Positions 52,307 through 64,000 of a stretch of DNA of 64,000 nucleotides are shown here, in pieces. Both the position numbers and the translations under genes were made by a program. Position 1 is the stretch's first letter; each line of letters opens with the position of its first letter. Under the pieces are notes generated by a model that was not told where the DNA came from, searched no databases, and was given only the letters and a program-made list of their open reading frames with translations. The DNA is from Anaspis maculata (Eukaryota > Arthropoda > Insecta > Coleoptera > Scraptiidae): the NCBI GenBank assembly GCA_949128115.1, contig OX421964.1:2170001-2234000 (forward strand), written 5' to 3'.

Positions 52307-54129
52307 GTCCGGTGGTTAAGCGTCCCAACTATGCATTTTGAGCTTAAGCAATGCGCTTTTGGGGTTTGATTGGGGGTCCCTCAACCTTAATTACAAGAGT
52401 TGGAGACATCGGTGCACTCGATGCGGAGGGGGTCTGGGGGGCCCTTGAAAGTTGAAGGTGTGGGGCTTCCCACCAAATCACCATACCACCACGTAATTTC
52501 TACTTGGATGTCATCAAAAGACTCTAACCTACACATTGACAACATTTGTTACCATGTCCCAACAGTTCTTCACACTGAAAAAAATTAGTTCTTATGACAG
52601 ATCGGAAAAAACAGTTTTTCTCAATTTTTCATCCCCACAACGAATAAACTGCCAGGTGTGGTGTCATTTTGGAGTAAACGGCATCCTCTGATTTCATTCA
52701 CCGAGTCAAAATGTTTGTGAGACCACCGTGCAAAGAATGACACGCCAAGAAGTGAGCATTTTTGAGCACCTCATTCAACAGTAGTTTCTTGGCTGATACC
52801 AATCGATATGATTGATAATTTTGTCATGGATCAATAACTTGAACTCTTTTGTAACGGTAATGCATGTGAATGAAACTCGGCACGAGCGTGGAGGCTTGGA
52901 AAAAATAATTTTCTCCAGCGGTCGAATTTATTTCACGCCTACTGAGCGTTAGTTTGTTGGGCTCAGGCAGGCAGCGTTTGGATAGCTTTGGAAGCTAAAT
53001 TTCCATATCTTTCTGAAAAGTTGAGCAGTTTAATTCTGGAAATCGATTTATGAATCATCAATGATTGTTTTGCCGGTCAGTACCCACATGGTGGTTAACT
53101 GCAGAGGTGATGGCTAACGGCGGAGGAAATTCAACGTCCAAGATCTTATTTTCTGCCACTATGACAGTCATTTTCACGGTTGTTTTCATAAAATTATTTC
53201 TTCTCCAAACATAAGAAAACTTACACGTACAAAATGATAACAACCTTGAAGGTTGGTAGAGGAAAATAGAAAATAACACTTTAAAAGTTGAATGCCCTCC
53301 GTCGTCAGCCATGATCCCTGCAGTTAATCCCCATGGGGGTACCTAGTGACTGTCAAAATAATCTTTGATGATTCTCAAATCAGTTTCCAGAATTATGCTA
53401 CTCAGCTGCATAGACAGATATGGAAATTTTGTCTCCGAACCTATTCAAACGCTGCCTGCCTGAGTCCAACAAACTAACGCTCAGTAGGCGTGAAATAAAT
53501 TCGACCGCTGGAGAAAATTTTTTTTCCCAGGCCTCCACGCTCGTGTCGAGTTTCATTCACATGTATTACCGTTACAAAAGAGCTCAAGTTATTCATCCAT
53601 GTCAAAATTATCAATCATATCGATTGGTATCAGTCAAGAAACTACTGTTAAATGAGGTGCTCAAAAATGCTCACTTCTTGGCGGGCCATTCTTTGCACGG
53701 TGGTCTCACAAACATTTTGACTCGGTGAATGAAACCAGAGGATGCCGTTTATTCTAAAATGACAGTAAACTTGGCAGTTTATTCGTTGTGGGGATGAAGA
53801 ATTGAGAAAAACAGTTTTTTCCGATCTGTCATAAGATTTAATTTTTTTCAGTGTGAAGAACTGTTGGGACATGGTAACAAATGTTGTCAATGTGTAGGTG
53901 AGAGTCGTTTAATGACATCCAAGTAGGAATTTCGTGGTGGTATGGTGATTTGGTGGGAAGCCTCGCACCTTCAACTTTCAAGGGCCCCCCAGACCCCCTC
54001 CGCATCGAGTGCACCGATATCTCCAACTCTTGAAATTAAGGTATGGGGATCCCCAATCGAACCCCAAAAGCGCATTGCTTAAGCTCAAAATGCATAGTTC
54101 GAGCTTTTTTTGGCGCTTAACCACCGGAC
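52307..54129. repeat. Palindrome with about 850-bp arms
   Basis: The ends TAGTCCGGTGGTTAAGCG and CGCTTAACCACCGGACTA are exact inverses, with TA (52305-52306, 54130-54131) as the likely duplication. Arm landmarks (CATGTCCCAACAGTTCTTCA; AACTAACGCTCAGTAGGCGT) are mirrored up to the axis near 53220. It does not begin with CAGGGTG, so it is a separate family. The 60-80-codon open frames on both arms are one sequence read twice. Confidence 0.9.
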
Positions 54130-54131
54130 TA

Positions 54132-54592
54132 CAAGCTAAAAAGTTAGAAAGGCTTTTTATATGAAAAAGTGGTTTCGGTGAATTTGGCTAAATTTCTTAT
54201 ATGTTGTAGATCTTGATTCAAGAAATATATTCCTGAAAAATTGGACCCTTCCTATGAACACTTTTTCCCCTACACCCCTAATAAGGCCAAAATTAGGAAT
54301 AGTCTTATCATTTTTTGAAAGGCCATAGCAGGATAAGAGGCCGAAAAATGCCCCCGCTCGGATTCAACTGAAATTAACACCACACGTCCTACTTGGTACT
54401 AGAATACATCATACCAAATATTAGCCCGATAGCTCCACCAGTAGGACCCCCTCCCGGGAGTATGCAAAAATTCGAAAAAAATTATTTTCTCAAAAATTAG
54501 GAAGAGGAAAAATTTGAAAAAAACGTACAGTATGCATATGGATAGTGGGCTTCTAAAACACATCTAAACATCAAGACTGCCAATCAAAAAAA
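54132..54592. other. No recognised feature
   Basis: AT-rich sequence with a GCTCCACCAGTAGGACCCCC patch near 54433. No element ends or exons. Confidence 0.35.
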
Positions 54593-55680
54593 ATATGAAT
54601 TTCAATTTTTTAGTTTTTTCAATTTTTTTTCCCCATGAAGGAATTTTTTGACCAAGTTTGTACATACCCTCCAACATTACTACTCATCTGATGTATATAA
54701 GAAAAAAATGACAAATTGCAAGTCCATGCGGAAGACAGTCAAATTGTGAAAAAACTCATTTTTTCCGCGTTAATTCAGGTGACGAAAATTGATAAATGTG
54801 AGGATGAGTTGATGGCGCTAAAATGATCATATTACCTTCATATTATCTTATGCAAAAGACGAGGCAAAAGTGAAATGTGCCATTAAAATCAAACAGCAAT
54901 AAAAAATGCTCAAAACCGTAAAAAGCGAGAAAATTGAAAATATTTATTTTTATGAATAAAAAAGATACATGCAGGAAGGAATAACTGTGTATTAATGCAT
55001 ACCGATAATAAGGAGACATCATATAAAACACAAACAAAATAACGTTTCAATCAGAAAAAAAGAAATTTTCACAAAATAGAGAAAAAATATTGAGGGAAAA
55101 CACAGGTGAGGAAAATTGATAAATGTGAGGATGAGTTGAAGGTTGAAGGCACTTGAACTATTACCTTCATGATTATGATCCCATGAAGAGTGAAATGTGC
55201 CATCAATGCCAAATGCAATATGGCAGTATTGGATTGGAATGCGAAGTGGTAGCGAGCGGATAAAAGCGAAGTACCTGCGATATATTCCCAAGTAGATAAC
55301 TGTTGGCGTGTATTGATTGTAGTACGCAGTAATAAACAGTGTCTGTTTTAAAACGATCGTCTCAATTATATTCGAACCCGTACGCGAAATACGTAACATT
55401 ATTCTAGATCACGTCTTTGCAGAAAAATGTAAATTGCAATTGAAACATTTCCTCTTTATTGAAAATATCGATTTGAAGGCTTGATTTTTGCCCCAAAAAG
55501 TCATTTCACTGAAAATAAAAAGTAAACGGGATATATTTAGTTTTTTTCATGAGAAAGAGATAGCTTGATCTGAAAACTACTCAATCAAAGTGAAAGAAAT
55601 GCATGCTGGCATTATTCTTTGGCAAAATCGAGAAAAAAAAACTGTAATATTTCGAGACACTGACAGCTTAGCTGTGCGTG

Positions 55681-55706
55681 CTGATAGGGCCGCACAGCCC
55701 TATCAG
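55681..55706. repeat. Perfect short hairpin
   Basis: CTGATAGGGC and GCCCTATCAG form a perfect 10-bp stem around the loop CGCACA. Confidence 0.75.
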
Positions 55707-55782
55707 CACCATCAGCACCTATCAGCCTCATTCTTTCCTGCAATTTTTTTTCCTGAAAATAATGGTATATTATTCAACAAGT

Positions 55783-55877
55783 GGGTAATGATTGCTTCTT
55801 ACTCATGAGGATGCACTTTGCCGACACGAGCCTTGGCGAGTGTCGTAAAGCATCCGAATAAGTAATAGCCATTACCC
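55783..55877. repeat. Imperfect 95-nt hairpin
   Basis: GGGTAATG pairs with CATTACCC, GGATGC with GCATCC and CGACAC with GTGTCG around the loop GAGCCTTGGCGA, with bulges between. The size resembles a microRNA precursor, but there is no proof of transcription. Confidence 0.55.
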
Positions 55878-55893
55878 GCGAGTAGAATACTAT

Positions 55894-55973
55894 GCTTTAT
55901 CCAGTCTTATTGAAAAATGCGGGCATGTATGCGCGTGATAAGGCGTGCATTATTCAATAGGATTGGATAAAAT
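55894..55973. repeat. Imperfect 80-nt hairpin
   Basis: CTTTATCCAGTCTTATTGAA pairs with TTCAATAGGATTGGATAAA (about 26 of 31 positions by eye, including the AATGC/GCATT pair). It directly follows the 95-nt hairpin. Confidence 0.6.
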
Positions 55974-56621
55974 ATTTATTTCGTTCATTTTTTTTTGCGG
56001 TTTCAAACTTTTCTGAATACTATTTGGCATTGATGGCACATTTTACTCTTCATGAGATCATAATATGAAGGTAATAGTTCAAGTGCCTTCAACTCATCCT
56101 CACATTTATCAATTTTCCTCACCTGTGTTTTCTCTCAATATTTTTTCTCTCTTTTGTGAAAATTTCTTCTTTTCTGATTAAAACGTGGTTTGTTTGTGTT
56201 TTGTATGATGTCTCCTTATTATCAGTATGCATTAATATACAGTTATTCCTTCCTGCATGTATTTTTTTTTCATAAAAATAAATATTTTCAATTTTCTCGC
56301 TTTTTACGGTTTTGAGCACTTTTGATTACTGTTTGACATTGATGGCATATTTCACTTTTGTATAAGATAATATGAAGCCAATATGATCATTTTAGCGCCA
56401 TCAACTCATCCTCACATTTATCAATTTTCGTCACCTGAATTAACGCGGAAAAAATGAGTTTTTTCACAATTTGACTGTCTTCCGCATGGACTTGCAATTT
56501 GTCATTTTTTTCTTATATACATCAGATGAGTAGTAATGTTGGAGGGTATGTACAAACTTGGTCAAAAAATTCCTTCATGGGGAAAAAAAATTGAAAAAAC
56601 TAAAAAATTGAAATTCATAGG

Positions 56622-56913
56622 TAGGAAAAATCGATTTGAACTTTAGTCGGCACTGCCCGGCGTCTACTAATGACCAGAACACAACAGCATGCACCTTCAA
56701 GTAATAACTCAATACCCTGCATTGCGATTTATGACGATTTTTTTTATGTTATAGGGGATTCAGTTCTGCACAGATCCTTGAACTTTCAAAGATGAGTTAT
56801 AATTTTTCAGATAGTTTGGGCTATTTTCATTTAAAGATGCATGGTGTAGTGTTCTGGTCAGTAGTAGACGACGGGCTGTGCCGACTAAAGTTCAAATCTA
56901 TTTTTTCTATCTC
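56622..56913. repeat. Short palindrome of about 290 bp
   Basis: AAAATCGATTTGAACTTTAG TCGGC at the left is inverted at 56880-56910 (GCCGACTAAAGTTCAAATC), as are GACCAGAACAC and GTGTTCTGGTC. It abuts the preceding palindrome. Confidence 0.8.
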
Positions 56914-59900
56914 GAAAAACAAAGTTACAGATCGAATGGATGATTTTCGTTAAGAATACAGTCCAATCTAATGGCCTCTAAAATATTTTCAAAGATGAAT
57001 GCCTTTAACAGTGAAAAAAAGTTTTGTGAAAATTGTCAAAGAAAAAACAGGTTTTCTCAAGTTAACTTGTTTGAACTTGTTTTTGTCCAAATTTATACAT
57101 CGGATTCAAGTTCAGGACATTGAATTTAGTCGAAAAAGATACCAATCTTGTCGTGATCGATTCTTCATGGCCCAGGAAGAAAAAGAGCCACCCAACCGAG
57201 TTTCGCCCTTCCCCGTGACCCCCCTTCAACAATGATCGACACTTTTTGTGCCAAAATTGTATCAACGGGATGTGATGCGTCGAACTACGACGTATTCGCA
57301 TCCATTGGATTGACGGGTCCCATCGGGTTCCATACCTTTAATTTTGAGTTGCAATTTTTTACCCCCCCTCCAATAACTCGAAACCTCTGGGAGCGATTTT
57401 TGGCAATTTCGGGTATGTAGTAGGGCACTTAATTCTGAACAGAATATCAAATTTTCAGGACGTTCATGTCTTTGCCGAGGCTTTGGCAATTTTTTTACCA
57501 TGTTTCCTGTACTAAAACAAAGTTGGCCCTAAAATGTATTGAAACAACGTATAAAGGCAGCATTTGGAACTTTGCTTGTGAAAATGTACTCCTCACTCAT
57601 TTCTACATGTAGTTCTAGCTAAACAGAACTAAAAAATACCGACTGCGGTACCAGAGACCGGCCAGGAACCATTTTTGCAGAATTTACCCCTAGCAGGTAT
57701 ATTAACCGCAATACAGAGCCTCTGGTGCAAAATCTTGCGTGGCGTCACATCTGGAATTGCAAAGGAGGGTCTTCTGAACACGTGTGCCAAATTTCATGCT
57801 TTGATCACAAAATGCACAGATTATTTCATTTTTGGCCGTTAACCCCGCCACTATTGAGAAAATTTCTTTCTCCACCAATTTATTCCAACGAGAAAGAGTC
57901 CAACAGGAGGAGAAATCTCGGTGAATCATCCTGTACACAGGTTTATGGCTCTAACCTTCAGTTCCACCAAACTTCTATATATGAACAAATTTACTGCAAC
58001 TATCAGCATGATAGAGTTAATTCGCTCGTAAAACTTTGGTGGAACTGGCTGTAAGTTCATTTTGCGTCAAAAAATCAAATCAGGTCTTCGAAAAAAAAAA
58101 CTGTCAAAAGTTGTCGAGAAACAAAATAAAATACATAGCGGGTTCCATTTGAAAAAAGTTACTTCGAAATTTGATTTTAACGTAGATACTCGAGCCTTTT
58201 TTCCAGGAGACTCCATTCAGAATATTAAACGGCCTGTCCCTACATAACTTATTACAATTATTACATTTGGTTCAAAAATGTATCACTGAAGAAAACTTGG
58301 AAATATGACAGAATGACATATTAAATAATATTTGATTTACTATTTAGAAATAAGGCAATGTTAAGTCTGGTTGTATGGGCTTTAAAAAACAACGGTTGTA
58401 CACTTGGAAAGCTTGAATAGTGGTCCTAGAAAAGTAGTCCTGCAAAAAATGACACTTATCACGATTGTTCGTTGGACAATACCCAGTTACCCCCAAATAC
58501 TCAAATGCCCAGTTGAAATAGTTCCCAGTTTTTTCTGCTCTGGATGACTAGATGTGCATAAGTACAGAACAACCAAGTCCCGACGCCTTCACTTGAAAAA
58601 GCCGAGAATTAAAAAGAAACTGCCGCCTCATAAAAACACCATCTATTTATTTATTCGTAACTTTCGGCCCAATACGCATTATATTACGGCTCAGGAGCTC
58701 ACCTAAAAATTCAGTTACCTCTTTGACTTTGACAGACAGCAGATGTCATCGATGTCAACCCAAATGCCATGCCGTTAATTTTAAATCAGCACAGACGTCA
58801 AAAAATTACATCTCGCTAATTTCAGTTGTCACTTCTGAAGTGTGTCTGATCTGACAAAACTATTCGGAAATATTTCATGCTCGATTTTATGTGAAAAGGT
58901 AACATTTAATAGGGTTCTTGTGTGTGTTGGCTTTTGTGTACACAAAATTGATAAAAATGCCGAGTGGGCTCAGCACATTCACCATACATGAAACAATTGT
59001 TTCGCGAGTCTGACGGCCGGTCATTAAAGCTTTTAGTACCGTACGCACTTGTATGATCCAGTTATGCGGACACAAAATGCTAATTCCAGAAAATGAACAG
59101 CTTTCGAACCACGCGACGTCCAGCAATTTTTAAACCGAAAAAAAGGAGTAAACTTGCAAAACCGTTGATCTTATCTCCGTCATATTTTTGAAACAAACAC
59201 ACTGTGGCATATTTCACTGCATTTATGCTGTGCCTGATACTTTGTTTCACAAAATAATACATCATATTTATGATTGCCAAGTAGCTACCTATAGCCATAG
59301 ATTCAATATTAATTTGAGCCTCGATTTGAGCTTACATTTGGAAATTGAATATTATAATCCTGAACCAGTTCCGCACTATCGAAAATTAAACACATCCATC
59401 ACGATCGAAAAGCATAATCCTCGTTATTAACATAAATAGTGCCGATATACGTAGCCATCAAATTAGTTTTTCGCCTTTACTTACAAATCAATACCTTACC
59501 TTGAATTCGCTCTATAGGTAAATACTTGTCAACATTTTGTTCCATACTTAATCAATCATTGCCTCTAATCAATTTAACTAATCAATCGTCGCATGTCGTT
59601 GATGATGATAAATAACTGCTTATTATCAAATTGTTATCATTTGTTTTTTTGGTTACATAACAATAAAACTGGATGACACACTGATAATAACAGTTTGTAA
59701 ACAAAACTAGTATCCGTTCGCGTATATTCCGTATACGCATGCACCAACCAAAAAATTCGTGTTTATTTCGACGAAAAGATTGCAACAATATATTCTAGTG
59801 AATATAGTTATGCCAATATGCGTGATTCTTTACTTTTATCGGTGTCTCGTTTTATATTTATTCTTTGACAAAATCGTTCGTAATGAGGTCAACTTATGGA

Positions 59901-61020
59901 ATTGTTAATCGCCGTTTTCCTGTGATATTCGAGATTAGGTACATGAATGAATCTTTCAACTTTTAACAACGATACAATGGTCAATTTTCGACCTTGAAAG
60001 GCCAAGTGCTATAAATGCTCTGTATGTGCTCACATTTTCAAGTTGCCCAAACACAGGGCAAGAGAGAGAGAGAGAGGGATAGAATAAATGTCAGTTTATA
60101 CAGGGTTCGGCAACAAGTACTGAATAATTACTTATTTTTTTTAATCAGTAAATACTAAATGGGGTTGTCACTACGATTTTTGTTTTAATATGAAAGAGAA
60201 GGCTTGGGAAATTTTGTTATATGAACCATCAGTAGTCGAAAGCAAGCGAAAGTCAATGGAACATGGCGTCGAAAAATTGGTCCAAAATCAAAATAATGTT
60301 TTTTCTTGCGTCTGGAGGGGTTTTTAAGAGATTTTTTGCAGTACCTATATTAAATGCGTTATTTTACGACCTCAAAACAGGGCCTAAAGTGACTCTTTTT
60401 AGCCCTTGGGCAAAAAAGTCGTCATGGCAACGAGCGCTCTTGATCCGTCAGAAGAGACGTCACCTTCAATTTTGACGTAACTACTTGATGCGATGCAAAA
60501 TGGACTTCAATTTGTAGGGAACACGAAAGACTACAAGAACAACAAAATTAGCACGTTTACATACCAAAACCAATAAATACCTGTTTTATGCTAGTAAGCG
60601 ATGGGGCCCCGGCAGCTACGTATTCAAGATAGGTACAGCCTACCCCAATTCCGAATTTTGTTGATCGCATGGTAGATCGTGCGACGTACAACCAAGTAAT
60701 CAGCGCTGCCATGACAATTTTTCAACGACTGAATAACTCGAAATTTCTAGTCTTGCACTAGCCAGTGCAAAAAACATTGTATGCACCTTGGGCCTAAAGT
60801 GCGTTTTTTCCCCTTGTGCTTGCTTCCCTCGGCCTACGGCCTCGGTCGCAATCTCGCACAGCGGGGAAAAAAAGTGGTACTTTATGCCCATGGTACATAA
60901 ATAACTATTCGGTACCAGTATGACTTCCATAAAATCTACGAACCTCCTTAAATCTGCACAGTTTTTCCGGCTAGCGGAAGACTTTTCTCTTAGCAATGAA
61001 TTTTTAACAAGCCAGAAACC
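56914..61020. other. Long AT-rich stretch without a supported gene
   Basis: 57725-57815 is a divergent inverted copy of the module at 22789-22900. A (GA)n tract lies at 60062-60078 and an isolated CAGGGT-type end near 60100. GCCTAAAGTG...TTTTTCCC words near 60380 and 60795 suggest another dispersed repeat. Open frames up to 114 codons (e.g. 60700-61044, - strand) have no motif or splice context. Confidence 0.4.
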
Positions 61021-63124
61021 CGTGAAATTGCGATGAATCTTCACAAACCTCCCCTGTGCTCCACAAGACCTCCCATGTATCTCCAGGAAACCTCAACGAA
61101 CCTCCGCAAAATCTAACGATCTCCGCCAGACCTCGACACATTTTCACATAGAACCTCCAAAGATCTTCACAAATCCCTCAATCAAATCCACGGATCTTTG
61201 CAAAACCCGAAAAAAAATTCACATAAAACCTCCACGGATCTCTATAAAATCTTCATGCATCTCCAGAAAATATCCACAGACTCCAGAAAATATCGAAAGA
61301 TCTCCACAAAGCTCAACATATCTTCACAAGCACAAACCTCTTTGGACTTGTACAAAATCCACGAACTTCATCATAAGTAAGAAATATCAACTTCTGGATA
61401 AGTGTCGAATTTCTGATTTCTATACAAAGTGAGTAAGAAACCTTGAAAATTATTATTCTTCAAAAATGCCTCTGAAGGTTTTGGTCCGTCTCTTTTAAAT
61501 CACCCTGTAGAACACCCACGGTTTTCCAGGAACTATCTGCACGAAGCCTCCACTGGTCTCCAAGAAACCTCACCAGATCTCCACCAAGCTCTGTGGATTT
61601 GCACAAAATCCACCAACTTCCAGAAAACTTCCAAAGATCTGTACAAAACCTTTTGGGATCTCCACAAAACGTCTGCGGGCTTTCAAGGCAAAGAAGAAAA
61701 ACCCAGCAGATCTGCAGAGAATCTGAATTGGATTTCCATGAAACCCCCATGGATGTCTGCGAAATCCTCATAGATTTTCACAAAACCTTCACCGATCTTG
61801 ACGAAAGCTTCGTAGATTGTAGATCGGTCTCCTCAAAACCTTTATGGATCTTCACAAACCTCCACTGACCTTGAAAGAATCCACCAACCTCCACTAAACC
61901 TCTACAGATCTCTACATGGATCTCCACAAAATCTGGCAACACAAACTCCCTCACGGACCTCACAAAATTCAAGGACCAAAAATTTCCACAGGCTTCTATG
62001 AAACTTCGCAAAACCTCTGAAGATCTCTATAAGCCCCCAAATGGTCTCCACAAAATTTTCACAGTCTCTGCAAAAATCAACGGATTTCCACAAAACCTGG
62101 ACGGATCTCCACACAAAACTTGCATGGACGTCAATGAAGCCTCAATAAATATCCGAAAAACGTCCACGAACTTCTACAAAACCTCAACACATCTCCGCAA
62201 ACCCCAATGACTTTCGCAAAAATTACAAAATCCACGAACTTCTAGGAAACTTCAACAGATCTTCAAAAAACCCTTGGATCTCCACAAAACTTCTACGGAT
62301 TTCCAAGGCAAAAAAAATCCTTGAATCTTCACATGAAACCACCACAGATCCTCGAAGAACCCAAAGGGGTCATCACAAAACCCCAAATAAACTTAGACAG
62401 AACTGACGGTTTTCTGCAAGACCTAAATGAATCTACAAACGGATCTCCACTGGTGTCTACAAAACCCCCACGGATCTTAAAAAATCCCCACGGATCTTCA
62501 CAAAACCTCGACAAACTTCCGAGACTCTCAATAAACCTCAACTGGTCTCCACAGAACCTGAACGAAGCATCACAAACCCTATGGACTTGCACAAAATCCA
62601 CGAACTTCCAGGAAACTTCCACAGATCTCCACAAAACCTTTTGGAATCTCCATAAGCCATCTAGGACGGACTTTCAAGGCGCAAAGAAGAAGAATTCAGC
62701 GGATATTCAGAGAACCTTAACGAATCTCTCTACAAGACCCTCATGGATTTCTACAAAATTCGCATGGATATCCACAAAACGTTCACCGATCTTCACAAAA
62801 CCTCCGTTGATCTCCACAAAACCTTTATGGATTGTCACAAACCCCCATGAACTTTACAAAATCCACCGACCTCCACATAACCTCTACCGATCTCCCCATG
62901 GATCTTGAAAAAATCTCCATTGATCTTCACAAACCCCCTCACAGACCTTACAAAATTTAAGGACTACACAAAATATTCGCAGAGCTCCACGAAAACTCCA
63001 CAAACCTCCACGAATCTCTATAAATCTCCATTGGTCTTCACAATATTTCCATACGTCTCCGCAAACCTCCATGGACCTCCTCAAAATCCACATCTACTAA
63101 ACTTTCGCAGAATCTCCACGTAAA
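61020..63124 (+). repeat. Degenerate minisatellite of ~24-bp units, part 1
   Basis: Variants of CTCCACAAAACCTCCACGGA (unit near 24 bp) repeat throughout, interrupted at about 61380-61500 by non-repeat sequence with a CACCCTGTAG element end. Markers recur at larger spacing: CAAAATCCAC[GC]AACTTC near 61604, 62230 and 62594, and a TTTCAAGGCAAAGAAG-type word near 61680, 62305 and 62672. That implies a higher-order structure. Because units are multiples of three and lack stops, long open frames (e.g. 62321-62908) arise on both strands; they are not genes. Confidence 0.88.
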
Positions 63125-63480
63125 CTAGTCGTTTATTGAAATGGGACGGCAGAGAAGCTCACCAACTTTGAGAGCTTCCAACTTTTGACCTGTATGACCG
63201 ATTCTATAAACCCTTCCACTGTTGGATTACTCCATTCTTTGACAGTGCACTTCTAGCATCAGTTTTCTACCTGCCCATTTCTTGGACTCAGGACAGAGTG
63301 ATATAGTAACACGTGTTTTGTTTTTCCTTTTGGTTCAACTTTGGTCCGCATGCTCTACTTTTGTGCTCACCCTGTAATTCTGTGGGCTCACTTTGTTATA
63401 CAGATGGTTCGTCTCGTCCTGCTTGGAGTATGCCTTCGGTGTTTGGTCTCCATACTTATGATAAATACATGAGTTAGCTG
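63125..63480. other. Non-repetitive interruption of the minisatellite
   Basis: This block has no 24-bp units. It contains TCACCCTGTAATTCTGTGGG near 63368, possibly an element end. Nothing coding recognised. Confidence 0.5.
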
Positions 63481-64000
63481 ATGGAGTGCGTCCAAAGAAA
63501 GTTTTCAAACTCCAAAAAACCCTCCAGGGATCCTTCTAAAAACCCCCCATAACTTCTACGGACTTTCAAAACAAGAAAAAACTCCACGTATATTCACAGA
63601 AACCCTCAACCCTCCACAGATCTTCAGAGACCCACACGGATTTCCGCAAAATCCATGAACCCTACACTGATCTCCCCAAACCCTCAACAGACTTCTATAA
63701 ACCTTCACGGACTTTCACAAAATCCACAAATCTTAACAAAACCCAAAATCTCTGTGGATCCTACAAATTACCAAAAACATCTACAGATTTTCACACAAAA
63801 CCTCCATGGAGCTTAACAAAGTTGGAAAAAACTTCCATGAATTCCCACGTAACCTCCATTGACTTCAAGGTCCACGGACTTCCACAAAACCCTTATTGAT
63901 CTTCGCGTAAAACCTTCACGAGCCTCTACAAAATTTCCCCTGGTCTCCACAAAGCCTCCACAAACCTCCGCAGAATCCATTGATCTCTAGAAACCTGCAT
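63481..64000 (+). repeat. Degenerate ~24-bp minisatellite, part 2, to the window end
   Basis: The same unit types (CCTCCACAAACCTCCGCAGA, TTCACAAAATCCAC) resume and continue past position 64000, including a GGACTTTCAAAACAAGAAAAA marker near 63562. Confidence 0.85.

Larger units (their letters stand above)
54593..56619. repeat. Palindrome with duplicated arm segments and hairpins in its loop
   Basis: Left arm ATGAATTTCAATTTTTTAG (54595) pairs with its inverse at 56600. Each arm contains two direct copies of GAAAATTGATAAATGTGAGG ATGAGTTGA (left: 54786 and 55113; right: mirrored near 56098 and 56403). The loop around 55600-55980 holds three local hairpins. Confidence 0.82.

Noticed and set aside
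53838..54026. Conserved 62-codon protein pair (52400-52588 and 53838-54026)
   Set aside because: Again these are the mirrored arms of the 52307-54129 palindrome.
62321..62908. 195-codon open frame on the + strand
   Set aside because: It is a by-product of stop-free 24-bp repeat units; similar open frames exist on the opposite strand and the peptide is a degenerate repeat with no domain.

Overview
The window is animal, almost certainly insect, nuclear DNA. The evidence is two recognisable spliced animal genes (GID8 and NUP35) with introns of 62-75 bp, an R1-clade retrotransposon of the arthropod type, and many short DNA transposons. The order is not resolved. There are few host genes: GID8 on the + strand (exons between 6613 and 10882), NUP35 on the - strand (20585-21415), and three orphan exons recognised only by splice signals (about 6319-6355 on the - strand, 31021-31145 on the + strand, 44141-44245 on the + strand). 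Nearly everything else is repeat.

Layout. 515-6155 is an R1-like non-LTR retrotransposon on the - strand with poly-A tail and a 15-bp target duplication. Its ORF2 is uninterrupted but has a His where the APE-type endonuclease normally has an Asp, and its ORF1 is frameshifted just before the zinc knuckles. A possible divergent promoter (6356-6612) and GID8 follow. GID8 intron 3 (3.4 kb) is almost wholly nested palindromes. 11370-20270 is a run of palindromic foldback elements ending in CAGGGTG/CACCCTG with TA duplications, plus two hAT-type elements with perfect 8-bp duplications. After NUP35 come a palindrome with coding-like arms (22.0-22.6 kb), four copies of a tRNA-headed repeat, a satellite with a period near 208 bp (23.9-26.5 kb), a 17-bp satellite, and a 5.9-kb inverted repeat (26.76-32.72 kb).

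33-43.5 kb holds two copies of an undocumented-looking element (34199-37783 and 40015-42755) with TG...CA ends, different 4-bp target duplications, a TATA box and no ORF, best read as very long solo LTRs. The first copy carries a nested hAT element, and the second shows the empty site. 45.1-50.1 kb is a multi-layer palindrome; 50403-51960 is a dead Tc1 element; 52.3-56.9 kb holds three more palindromes; 61.0-64.0 kb is a degenerate 24-bp minisatellite.

The most striking pattern is that palindromic elements sit, with TA duplications, at the exact symmetry axis of other palindromes. This is seen in at least four unrelated host palindromes, giving Russian-doll inverted repeats. One of these lies in the intron of a transcribed gene and would fold into long double-stranded RNA. 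No operon-like functional system was found; the interest is in genome-structure biology.
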